Shown: one piece after another, positions 12,835 through 24,451 of the stretch
How the letters are laid out: every line of letters begins with the position of its first letter
Numbering within the stretch: position 1 is the stretch's first letter
Source of the DNA: Lingula anatina
Lineage: Eukaryota > Brachiopoda > Lingulata > Lingulida > Lingulidae
NCBI RefSeq assembly: GCF_001039355.2
Contig: NW_019775391.1
Location: forward strand, 809,541 to 873,540
DNA: 64,000 nucleotides
Direction of reading: 5' to 3'
Translations under genes and position numbers: made by a program
The notes under the pieces: generated by a model
Seen by the model: the letters and a program-made list of their open reading frames with translations, nothing else
What the model was told of the DNA's origin: nothing
The model's database searches: none

Positions 12835-12864
12835 TTTCTCTATTTCTCCGAATTGTTGAATCAT

Positions 12865-13146
12865 AGACCGACTGCTTCGGAATGAAGTACTTTTTCTTTT
12901 GTAAGCAATTTTACATCTTGGCGTAATGGGAAATTTCCTGAATCATCAATTAATAAAGCATATTCTGAGCTATGACTAAGGGAATCCCCAGATGGTGCAT
13001 ATAGGTGAGGGAAATCCCTCCATGAATATAGGTCAACATGACGTCATCGTCATCCCCTAGATTCCAATATGGCGGGTGTAAACAGGCACTGGCCGTTGCA
13101 AGAACCCTGATAAAAGTTTGTAATTACAGGCAGCTGGTATATTAAT
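12865..13146. promoter_or_regulatory. Shared (bidirectional) promoter region
   Basis: The TNFR-like gene starts leftwards at 12834 (or 12864) and the LRR gene starts rightwards at 13147, so about 280-310 bp must hold both promoters unless distant non-coding exons exist. It contains a perfect CRE (TGACGTCA, 13039-13046) and CCAATATGGCGG at 13065-13076, resembling initiator/YY1 sites. An ATG inside the latter opens a 13-residue uORF (13069-13110) ahead of the LRR start. Confidence 0.5.
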
Positions 13147-16100
13147 ATGAGTTTCAAAAGACAGGTTGTTCCTCCTATAGGTTCACCTAAACATACTTCT
13201 GCGCATTCAACACCAGATGAACGCGATGTAGGGGTTGCAAAAAGAAAAATAGACGGTGCCTCGAGGTAAACTAAACGATTTTGCAAATAAGACAAGAGTA
13301 GATGTGCACAAATCCTTATACCGTTCTTAAACTTTCTAAAATCCAACTATATTTTTCAGTCGTGCAACGTCTGACAAACTCAGTTGTCTCAGCACTTAGA
13401 TATATACAGTAGTTTGAGCTATGATACACCTCTACGTGCAATAGATGTAACTGGGGATTTCCCATTATGGGGCCGTAGCGATAGTCCGAAGGTTCAATAG
13501 TCCGAAGGTTCATTGGTCCGAATGTTCACTATAGAACCTTCAGACCAATGAACCCTTGATTAAAAAGTCGATGAAAACGTTACCACTTTTCGGACCAATG
13601 AACCTTCGGACCAATGAACCTTCGGACTATCGTGACGCCCCCCCCCCCCCCCTTCCCCATTATATCAAACATAAGTTGGCACTTCAAGCAGTATATAACA
13701 AACTGTGTCACTGTCAGTGTCCCGTGATAATTTGCCAGACAAAAACCTTGCCAGCATGTTACTATACATATTTGGAAACCAACGATGTGGGAATTTTTAT
13801 GTTTTGGATTTTTACCACCCATGATATAATGGGCACTTTGTCACTGGAGACTTGTACATTGTGGCAGTACTTATTGCAGTACGTGTAATGAATGTATGAC
13901 CCTATTCCCACAGATTTTAGATTGATCTATCCCTGTGGGGAATCTCATTAGATTACTGTCAGCTTAGCTGGCTTAAATGTCTGTCCCGCCTACTAAAAGC
14001 TGTAAGGGGGATAATTAACTACCGTGCGTGCTCAGCTGACAGCAATTTAGCGTGAACCCGCAGGGAGTTAGGTCGATCTAGATGGATTGATTTAAATCTA
14101 TGGGAATGCAGTCTATGTGAACAGTTTCTTCAAGCACATGTGTCTATTCTTGATTTAAGCATCATTTACAAGGTATTTTCTCATGACACAGCAGTCCCAT
14201 GTGCTTGTGGTACTTTGTGTGCCAGGTGACTCCATCAACATTTGGAGGTTGTCTTATTATAAATTGAAAGTATGAGTAAAAGTCATGTACTGCTTTGTTT
14301 GTTGTACTTAAATGATGCAAGATTGTTTAAACCATTCAAACTTTAAATCAAACTTCCCAGCACATACCTGTAGTCTGAAAATTTACCTTTTTGATATTCA
14401 ATCTTGTAGTATAAATATGAGGGGGGATTTGAAGAGTCATACAGAAAAGCACCCCTGTACACTGCTTATCCTTATGTTGTCAAGTAAAAGGGGGTTATAT
14501 TGCATCTTATCATATCAGTTGGAAATACCACATTCATGGCTTTGTTTAGTAACAGTCTTCATGTTCACAATATATGCTATTCATGATTTATTCAATATAA
14601 TATTCCAGTGTAAATGTTGGTTTTATTACAAAAGTTAAATGCCAATAGGAATTATGATAAGTCTTTTATTGAAAAAAAGACATCAGTATTTCACTGAGTC
14701 ATGAATCAGATATGCAGTTGGACATCAAACTTTACTTTGTTAATCCTAAAAACTGATATTAGTAATATTTGGGGTTGACATTGGTGATATTTTACTTTTT
14801 TTTTTTTTTTTTTTTTTTGATGATATGAAGAAAATGTATTGTTGTATCGTGAATACACATTTTGTGTTCCCAGTTAAGTTTTTTTTTCTTTAATTTCTTT
14901 CTTTTTGTATGTTTATCATTTTACTTTTACCAGAGGAGGCAGGACTAAAAGGAAAATAGATTATTTCTATTAGAATCTCATCTGTATCATATTATAATCT
15001 ACTTTCTGATTACTTTTTTAAAGACAAAGAACCAATATAAAACGGGCCAGTAGTGGCAGTAAACCCAACCCAAGGGTGGCACCAAAAAAGACTGGAAGTG
15101 GGGATGGGAAACCAGCAAGTCTAGGAAGTAAACCAGGAAGTGGGCGTGGCACCAGACCCCCAGATACACACACAGAGGAAGAGTCCCCAGGGGAACAGGA
15201 CATCAAGTTCTTTAACATTCCCAGCAAATGGGAGAAGGCAGAGATATCTGACACCCCCAAAGAGACCCAAAGAAAATTAAGAGACATCAGTCCAGAGGAA
15301 ATAGTGAGTTGTGATTTCAGAAGACTATGGGGGAGGGGGGCTTTTATTATGCTATGTGGTTATTTTAGTTAATTGGAAGTGCATGAAGTTGATTTGACAT
15401 GAAAAATAGAAACTTTTTATCTAAAGTTTGTGTATATAAAAGGCTGTGTCAAAAAGTCAAACAACAATCAATAACACTTCAATCAAATTTGGGGAATTTT
15501 ACAACACAAAAATCAATTAACCCTAAAGGTTTTTAGATTTTTGCATAATGCACCTGTGCAAATTCCCTTTATGTAGTACAATGTCAATTTTGCTTGTGAA
15601 ACTCGAATTCTTCTACATCATGACTATTTTTAGCCGGGAATACCCTTCATGTCAGTTTCGAACACACAGACGAAACTCTCTCACTATATCTCTGTTATAC
15701 CCATATTGTTAACTACTAGCATTATAAAGATGAAATGCTCAGGACATTATCTTGTCTACATATAAAACAAATATAGAAAATGAATTAATATTTTGATCCT
15801 AGGATTAAAGTTATTGTTCACCAATATTTTGGTATCTGTCAAGAATCCTTTTAAGAATGAGGTTACATAAAACGGATAAATGTAATGGACTATAAATTTT
15901 ATTTAAAGGATTTGCATCATGCCGTCAGAATGGCCTGAACGGAACATATTCTTCAGAAAACATGCCCAACTAACGATATCTTTATCCAAATACACAAATT
16001 AAAAGCTCATTTTGTAAATTTTTGGCTTTAAAAAACGTCCTATTTGCTCGGCCTGGGAGTTAATGAGCTATGTGGTCACGTGGTCCGATGACGACAATTG

Positions 16101-18639
16101 AGCCACTGGAGAACAGAGCGTGCTTAGCTGTCAAACTGAGCTGCATTGTCTACCTGTAAGATGACTTCTCTGGCTTCTGATAAAAGTTTATACTCATTCA
16201 AATCTCTTACCCGAGGGGTCTAAATCCTCGTGAAGCTGTGTAAAACCATTTCCCGTCTAGTCATTTCTTTAACAAGCATTTCATTATGGTTATCCCAAGT
16301 TGTATAAAACACTGCATTTGAATGAGTTAAGGGAAATGTTGATTATTGCATATGAGGTCCATGTTATTTGTGAAATTCAATTTATTTTATTAAACCGCTG
16401 ACACTCCGTCTTGCATACTTTTATTAAACTGAGGTAAACAATGCCCGTTACCTTTACAAGTCCTATCTTAATCATCCATCTAACTGGAACTTCCTTTACC
16501 TCTTAATTAGAGGGTTAAATGGCATTCAATTTGTCTTGCTTGTATCGAACGCACTCTCTATCTAAGCTTTACTCCAGTTATCTCAGGTAAAAATCTACCT
16601 GTGCGTTAGTTACAAAGCGCAGCTCCCGTAGACCTGGGGGTACTAGATAAAATCTGAACACCAGGTTTATCGAGGAGCTAGAGAAAGAAAGGAAGAATTT
16701 TTCCTGCACAACTTCATAGGAATTTTAACACGGACTTGATCCAGCTTAGACCTCCAAACTAACAGGGTGACATGGGCAATTTTCACAAACAAATCATAAA
16801 ACTATATTTCAGTTAACCGCCTTTAAAATAAATATACCGTTCTGGGTAAATTAAAATAGTTATTAAATCGCAAGAATATTTTTGACTTAAATGATGATTT
16901 TATTATTAATGGAAATTAAGCTACTATATGAGGTACATTTGCTGTGATTACGCTGTCCTTCATGTTTTGCGTAAGTCTACATTTTGCTGTATGTGCTTGT
17001 AATCTTTTTAAATATGTGCGTACAATTTTTGCAGGTCTGGTTAGCCCCCCTGTTATGTGATGAGAGTATAAATTTGGCAATTAGTTCCTTAGCTTATTTA
17101 AATAGAATTGCAGTATAAAATTTTCAACAAGATGTTGGCGAAATAGCCCATTACTCTTTGTAGGTATTTCCCCCGTCAAAGTTTGTCTAAAATTATCTTT
17201 CGATCTTTACTCTTTCAAAGACAGTATAAAGTTACCTGACACATTTTCGTGTAAACTTAATGACAAGCCAAGTGTCTCCAGTTCATTCCGTACTCAATTT
17301 TACCCAAGCAAATTTTTTTCTTGAGTAGATCTTTATAGCACGGTGTTATAAGCTTACAAATTTGCAAAAAAAAAAAAAAAAATTGTGTACTAACGCAGAA
17401 TTTGCGTTTCAAGTTATAAAATAATCAATCTTTTAAATTATTTAATATTTCAGATGAAATTATCTTCAGAAACAAATCCTCAAAGCATAAACGAATTAGG
17501 ATAACGAACCATTTCATTACAGCAGTTCCCATTTTTTCTTTAATATAACGCTCTTTTTCCTATTTTTCCTCAACACGTTTTCTTCCACGGAAGCTTCAAG
17601 ATACCCTGAGAGCAATTTCTTTTATTAATGTTCGCGACCGTGTTTGAACTTAATTGTTTAAGTATTGATATTTAACGTCATTTACAAATACCAATAAAAT
17701 AACCCCATGAAATAAATGAGATATATTGAAAAATATGAAAGCCCACCAAGACGAGTTTCATACCTGTTATTACCTGGCTTGGGAATTGCAGCGGTGCATA
17801 ATTAACAGGTTTTATTGTTAACGAGCTCTTGGTCAACTACAATGAATTTAAAAATGCAGCAATTAGTAAGCTTGCCAACTGATGACAGTATCTAAAAGAC
17901 TATCAGCTTTTGATATGATCTAAATCACCTGAGGTGACCGAGATCGCGAGGATCGCAACTATTGTCACCAATGTTAGTAAGTTAGTCACGGAAGACCGTC
18001 ACAGATAAAGAAAGATAGTCAAGGAGTGCTGCAATTTGGGGAATCCCACGGCAACACACTGAGGCATAAAGAAAATTGCTCAACTCCGTTCAACACAACT
18101 TTCCAAAATTATTCTGTCTGTTTGCACCATGCAGCTCAGTTGAGTCTCATAGACCTTTATCCCAATTGTCGTCACAGTACCGCCTGACCCAGATCTTTTG
18201 CTTCATTTTAATATGCATATTGAGGTGAGGTTTACTAAAACGCTTTTTTACTACTAATAGATTGTTTTTATAATTTTTAAATGGCGGGGATCGATTAAAA
18301 CATACCTCTAGTGTATAGATTGAGTGCTGAATCTTCAAAATTCGAGAAATGGATTTTTATATGACCATTGTCCTTTAAGATGTTTATTAAGAAACTATAT
18401 CTAGTTAAAAAAGTGTGTAACACAACTGAAGAAATTTTCTACTGGATTTATCTCTGTAGCTTGCCCAGAGCCAAGAGAATGACCCTGGTCATGTATATGA
18501 AATACTGCTTCATGCTGCCAGGATTGGAAAAATACAAGGACTGGAAACAGTAAGCATTTCCACAACTTTCAGAATGATATAAAAAATTCTCTTATAAAAT
18601 GTTCATAAATTTATTAGTACATTTGCTTGATGAACATTG

Positions 18640-18682
<43 letters not shown>

Positions 18683-21600
18683 TATTATTATTATTATTAT
18701 TATTATTATAGAGCTCATAGTAACAAAATGATATTTTGCAAAGAATTTAGTGAGAATAAAACTTTTTTTAAATATACATTTTAAAAAATATGATTTTTAA
18801 TGCAAATTTTCCTAAAGCAGTAAAAACAAACTTATTAACGAAATTGGGCATTTTTTTTATGTGATGCTGGAGACTGCTCATTCATAAGTGGATTAATTCT
18901 GCCTTGGCATGTGTCACAGAAATGCCAGATACAGCATCAAACTGTCTTCTGCCAATATATGTATTATGGTTTTTTTTCTTATTTTAGTTCACAAAAGTGA
19001 GGGTACTAGATCTCTCTTGTAACTTTATACAAGATATAGAAAACTTAGATAAAAACCAGGTAAGTTATGTGTCTTTAAATGACTCAATTTTGTTTTATTT
19101 TAATTGATAACTGAATTGAAAAATATTTATTAATTAGAAATAATCAAAATTATACTCAAAAGATATATGTAGTGCAAGTGTTCACTTTGTGTCTATGCAA
19201 TTACTAATTTTAATTATCAAAAATTGCCCTGTGGGATTGGATTCAATAAAATCAATTTTTATCTTGCATGCAGTAACCTTTTAAAGCTTTGTATGGTGTT
19301 GGCAAATATAAGATTAGATATGGAAAAATATATAAATATTATTCTTAATTTTTTTTATATTTTTAATCAATAGGACTTGAGGGAATTAAAACTCTATGAC
19401 AACTATATCACTGAAATTAAAAATTTGGAAAGGTAAGATACACATGTTTACAGTCCAAAGAACATTTTTGTTATTCCTTTTTGTCATCTGTATGAAGTCA
19501 TGTATTACATTATGAAATCCACTATACATATGTTAATAAGTGCAAAGCAGTTGTTTTTCAGCAGTAGTCTCTCTTTAAAATAGTAAAAAGAATGCCTTAA
19601 AGTTGATGGTTTTGGTATTGATAGATACATGTATTTCCTCATATTATTTGGCACCTTATATATAGAGTGATGTGGTGAATAAGTCCTATGTTATCTGTGG
19701 AATTTCCTTGCATTGAAGACAAAAGGAAACTTTGGGACTTTTCAGTGAAAAAATAGCCAAGCTTTTTTGTTATCTGGAGAGTGTATGTCACAAGAAACAC
19801 CCTTTTGTACAATCAAAGCATTGAAATACCCGTTTTAAACCTGGGAAATTTTAATCATGTTCATTTCTGTTTTAGCTTGAAGGAACTTAGTCATCTGCAG
19901 CTGCAGCATAATAAACTGAAAAGTATAGGTACTGTTAATTCAGGTTTACCCAAACAGATATTCTTGACAACAAGTTATATAAATAGATCTTATAAGATTA
20001 GGATATAAACATACCAAACAGCATTTGTACAGGTAAAAAGCCCCTATCTTGTGAGAAGACAGTAGTAGCGTCAGAAAAAACTGTCATGTAATTTTTCAAT
20101 TAAAGGTACAACAAAAAGTGTTATTTTTATCTTAAGTTGTTTTTTTTTCTGATTTGTATATATATACTTGAATTTAAGATGTTAATATCCTTTTAAATTT
20201 TCAACATATTAATGTTGAATGATTTGATATATGCAGGTAAAGGATTAAGTTGTCAGAAAAAGTTGAAGATCCTTCGTCTTGACAGTAACAAGCTAAGTAA
20301 GCTAGACAGCAGAGAGCTGGCCCCCCTCTCCCAGCTGACCAGTTTGGACATTAGTGGCAATGGCTTGGACAGTCTGGCGGTAAGGGTGTGTGTGTGTGTG
20401 TGCGCACGCGCATGTGTGTGTGTACATGGGTGCATGCATGTGACAATAGTGGCTTATATAATAAAATGTTATGAATTAAAGATAACACAAGGAATTTTGT
20501 GTATGAGTAAGATACGATTTATTTGTATTTGCAGTCAAAAACTGGTCCTGCATGTAACATGAAAAAGAATATGATTGCTCTTGTGCTCTCATTTTATTAT
20601 GGCATTAAATCAGCCACCTTCTGAGGGAAACTTAAAAGCAACAGCAAGTATACAGTTCATTTACAGTTGACATTTGTATTTTACTAACATTTCATTAATT
20701 TTCCAGGCCTTAAATTGTTTGCCAAACTTAGAGGAATTATTTGCAACCAACAATAAGCTGAGAACAGTGACAGATCTGGGAAGGTGTAAAAAGGTAAGTA
20801 TGGTACTCAGTACATTAATCCTAAATAGAAAACCCGAATAATATGAACAGTTAAAGTCATTAAAATGCATCTGACAGCATTCAAATAAGAAAATGTCTTA
20901 TTTCCAAACAGATCAAATAAATTTTTAGCTGCTTTTACTTCAGCTTCAAGAAATTGATCTTTCTTCCAATCAGCTGACAGATGTCTCTGGCTTGAGAGGA
21001 CTCGCACAGCTAAATGTAAGTCAGATGTTTATATCCCACTTACACTCTATTTCACTTTGATTTTGGTATCTAAATGAATGGGGGTTAGCAGTAGAAGAGT
21101 GTTTTGCCTCCCAGTACAATTTTAGCATACCTGAAAGGCTGAGAGACCCAATCCACCCCTTCTCTGTAAATTTAGAATTTTAGAATCGTGGTAATGCTAA
21201 ATGTGTAATGCAAGGTGTATTGTTTTTTCAGACACTCCACTTAACCAAGAACCAGTTTGCCACCCTGAAATCTCTGGGAAAGTCAAAGTAAGAATTCACA
21301 ATAAATAATGTAGTGGTAGCATATAGTTTTCTTTTGATTCAGATTTTGCTTCATACATAAATATGTTCAATATCATAAATTCTCAATATCAATATATTTC
21401 AATAAATATGAAATGAAGATTATTATAAATTAANCACTGAAATCTCTGGGGAAGTCAAAGTAAGAATTCACAATAAATAATGTAGTGGTAGCATATAGTT
21501 TTCTTTTGATTCAGATTTTGCTTCATACATAAATATTTTCAATATCATATATTCTCAATATCAATATATTTCAATAAATATGAAATGAAGATTATTATAA

Positions 21601-21967
21601 ATTAAGTCATATATTTTATTGTGGTTGCATAAAAACACTGACCCAAAGGTGCTTTAAGATTTCATTGAAATCACTTATGAAATACTGGGTACATGCACAT
21701 GTACTGAGTACGAGCACATTTGTGATATAGCACATGGTTATCCAATTTACTTGAGCAAAGGAATATTTCCAACTGTGGAATGGATTTTTCAGGTCACTCC
21801 ATGAATTGGTTGTATCCAACAACAGGCTCACAGAGTTGCAGTCTCTGGTAGAACAGTTTCCAGGTCTGGAACACCTCAATGTCTGTGATAACCATATAGA
21901 GCAATGGGAACAAGTGGTAGGTGCATGTGTACAGTGGGTGAAGGATTTATTTTTGGTTGGATTTAGG

Positions 21968-22022
<55 letters not shown>

Positions 22023-23780
22023 TTAATTTCCTGACTGTACATCTTTTTCACTGAATTTGAAATATGAAATGCTGTATTTTATTTCCAATATGCTCTAAGT
22101 GTAATGAAAGCACATTATCATGTATATTTAATTATATATATTCAGAGGTAAGAATTTCTTTCAAGGTCTCTCTGCAGAAACTTCAGAATATAATGGAGGT
22201 GTTTTTGCAACGGAATCCATTCTGCTCCCCTCGTGGCCCCAAGCCCCACTATAGTGCAGAGTTACAGAGGCTCATGCCTGCCCTGGAGATTATTGATGGG
22301 GTAAGTTAATTGGGATCTTTTCCAAATATTGGCCTCCATTTCATTTGTTCTAGCTACTTTTTGATACTTATATAGCAGTATGTTAAAGATGATATGTTAT
22401 TTTATTTTATTTTTTTTTAAATATAAGCCAGCACACAAAATATACATTGATTTAATGTACCAGGAAATTATGTGGACATAAGACCTGAAAACAGTGAGGA
22501 TCAGTGCTATATGATGCACAAAATGTGTGTTTATGCACAGCAAATGTTGGCAACTCAATGAATATAATGAAATATCCTATAGATGAACAGCCTTATTTTG
22601 TGTAGTGGATAAGATGTGTGTACGGGGCTGTAAAACTTCCTTTATCTGTATTTTCAGGCACACGTGAAGCGTTCTACATCCACAACTGCTCCTGTCATGA
22701 GACCCATGTCAGCAGCCAGTGGTAATACATGTAACAATTTACTTCCAATCTCTCCCACTCTCTCCCTCTCTCAGTGAATTTCTCTCTACTCTAAGTCTGA
22801 ATACTTTTTCTTGGTAGGAAAGTTTTAACATTTGAGTATTTAAGTATGCCTTTTCAACATTTCAGCTGAATTTCTATCTCTACTCCAAGTGTGAAAATTT
22901 TGTTTTTCAGGGGAGGGGGATTGTTTGTCTTAAATTGGATGTATTTTAGCTAGGTTTTCAACAATTTCCTCATTTCCAAAAGAAAAGCACTTTATTCCTT
23001 TTGGATTAAAAAGTACTCCTTTTATAAGAACATTTTTATTTGGGTAATCCATTGGTCTAGAGATTATCAAATCTTTTAAACTGTTAAGACAATTATACAT
23101 TTGCATCTTTTTTTAGTAATCAGCACAAGACAAGTTGATGCCCAAATGTCCTCCTTGTTAAATGAAATGTCCACTTTTGAAAACAATGTCATGCAGTCGT
23201 AAGTCTCTTTAATTCTGATAATATAAATTATTCTATAAATTAGTTTTTTATTCTCAGTAAAAGTAAAGTCACACCGAGTCACACTTGATACCTTGCTACA
23301 TGTAAATACTCCTTTAAAGTTGACAAGTAAATACATAAACTAACAAATGAGACAATTATATCATTTTATGTTCATAATTTCCATTTAGGTTCAAATCGCT
23401 GCGGGCCACATTTGATACCCTTCCTGTGGAGCCTCCAAAAACCAGCCGTCTTGCCACAGTGCGGAGTTTGCCGTCCACTGCAGGAAGTGACCGTCCAGCC
23501 AGCAAGTCAAGCAGGTAATAGGCATATATGACCTTGGACAATGTGTTGTCTTTTATGTAGTACAATTTTAAAGTCCTCAGCACTTTCTACCAAGTGAATA
23601 AAAAGTGATGTCAGTATAGCACTACAGAAGTCAATATAATACAAAATCTGTTGACTTTACTCTGAGAAAACTTGCAGATCTTCAGATACACACAAACAGA
23701 GTTGATCTGACAATGCAATGTTGTCTTTCAGGCGTTCCAGAATTACAGAAGCTAGGAACTTTGCAGCCCAACATTTCTAA
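13147..23780 (+). CDS. SDS22-type leucine-rich repeat protein (16 exons), function unknown
   Basis: Exons: 13147-13265, 15024-15303, 18460-18549, 18988-19059, 19374-19432, 19876-19928, 20237-20379, 20707-20793, 20944-21015, 21232-21287, 21793-21916, 22178-22300, 22658-22721, 23117-23198, 23389-23514, 23732-23780. Phases close to 532 residues. Residues 1-133 are basic, Gly/Ser/Pro-rich and probably disordered. Residues 134-163 form a short helical segment. LRRs run from about 164 to 385, with repeats such as VLDLSCNFIQDIENL, LKLYDNYITEIKNL, LRLDSNKLSKL and LQEIDLSSNQLTDVSGL. A cap follows (VFLQRNPFC..LMPALEIIDG), then a Ser/Thr/Arg-rich tail ending EARNFAAQHF. No signal peptide or membrane segment is seen. 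The repeats match the SDS22/ciliary LRR group, which often binds PP1, tubulin or dynein; I do not recognise the orthologue. Part of exon 10 is duplicated around the N at 21434. Confidence 0.85.
13469..13655. mobile_element. Foldback MITE with 8-bp target-site duplication
   Basis: The left arm contains cgatagtccgaaggttc and the right arm contains its complement gaaccttcggactatcg; the outer ends are GGGGC and GCCCC. Both flanks carry cccattat (13461-13468 and 13656-13663), an 8-bp target-site duplication of the length typical of hAT elements. The interior repeats ttcattggtccgaa-type units and has no coding capacity. It sits in intron 1 of the LRR gene. A diverged relative lies in FIBP intron 2. 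Confidence 0.8.
18643..18710. repeat. AAT/ATT microsatellite forming a perfect hairpin
   Basis: About a dozen AAT units are followed directly by about ten ATT units, so the tract is self-complementary. It lies just after exon 3 of the LRR gene. Confidence 0.95.
20389..20425. repeat. TG/CG alternating purine-pyrimidine tract
   Basis: A TG run interrupted by gcgcacgcgc follows directly on the donor site of LRR-gene exon 7. Confidence 0.85.
21265..21605. repeat. 169-bp tandem duplication around a one-base gap
   Basis: 21265-21433 and 21437-21605 are almost identical, with few mismatches, and are separated by the N at 21434. The unit contains the last 23 bases of LRR-gene exon 10, its donor site and part of the next intron. 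The second copy lacks a visible acceptor before its exon fragment. This looks like failure to merge overlapping contig ends. Confidence 0.9.
21972..22016. repeat. GA microsatellite
   Basis: About 22 GA units lie about 55 bp after the donor of LRR-gene exon 11. Confidence 0.95.
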
Positions 23781-24218
23781 CTTCTTTACGAAAAGATTGC
23801 TTTTTTTCTAGTTACTGTTGCAATTGCCTTTTTTTTTTTATAACATTCAGATAATTTCTGGAAAACTTGCAATATGTAAAAACAACAAATAGTGTTGTAG
23901 ACATGTTGAAAAAAAATATTGTTCTTGAATTGGCCAGTGTGCATTCAGCAGAAGTATACTTTAAAGACATCTTTTAAGAAAAGTGTTTATTTATCTTTTT
24001 TTTTTTAATGTGGAGATTCCTCTCTTAATAATTCCGAGCTAGCATCATTTTTTTTTCTGAATTTGCGTACCATTAGCTGTAAGGCAATACATTAATGTAA
24101 ATGGTCTCATTTCAAAGAAAGAACATAAGTATTTTTATAGCTGACAGTTTAAAGTGAGTCCTTTTCTCGTGTAGTGTATATATATGCAGCTATGTGTAAT
24201 AATATAGTTTATATTTGA

Positions 24219-24224
24219 AATAAA
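24219..24224 (+). terminator. Polyadenylation signal, LRR gene
   Basis: AATAAA lies 439 bp after the LRR stop codon. It faces the 3' end of GLCE, whose best distal signal on the minus strand (AATAAA at 24446-24451) is about 220 bp away, so the two transcripts converge. Confidence 0.5.
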
Positions 24225-24451
24225 TGTTCACTTTCTAACAGTTTTTATGCAGATCTTTTAAATACATCCAACACTGAAAAAAGGTGACATTTTCCTTCGT
24301 GTAAATGTTGAAAAATTTCCTGCCTGTGTTTTGATACAAAACTTCCAAGAAATAGAAATTAAATTTGAAGACCAGTGTTTCTCCATTCCTTTCCATTCAA
24401 ATGATCTGACTACTCAATAAATAAAAACAAGCAATTCATTAATTTTTTATT

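Noticed and set aside
21437-21459. Second copy of the end of LRR exon 10 as an alternative exon
   Set aside because: No acceptor precedes it and it directly follows an N; an assembly artefact is more likely.
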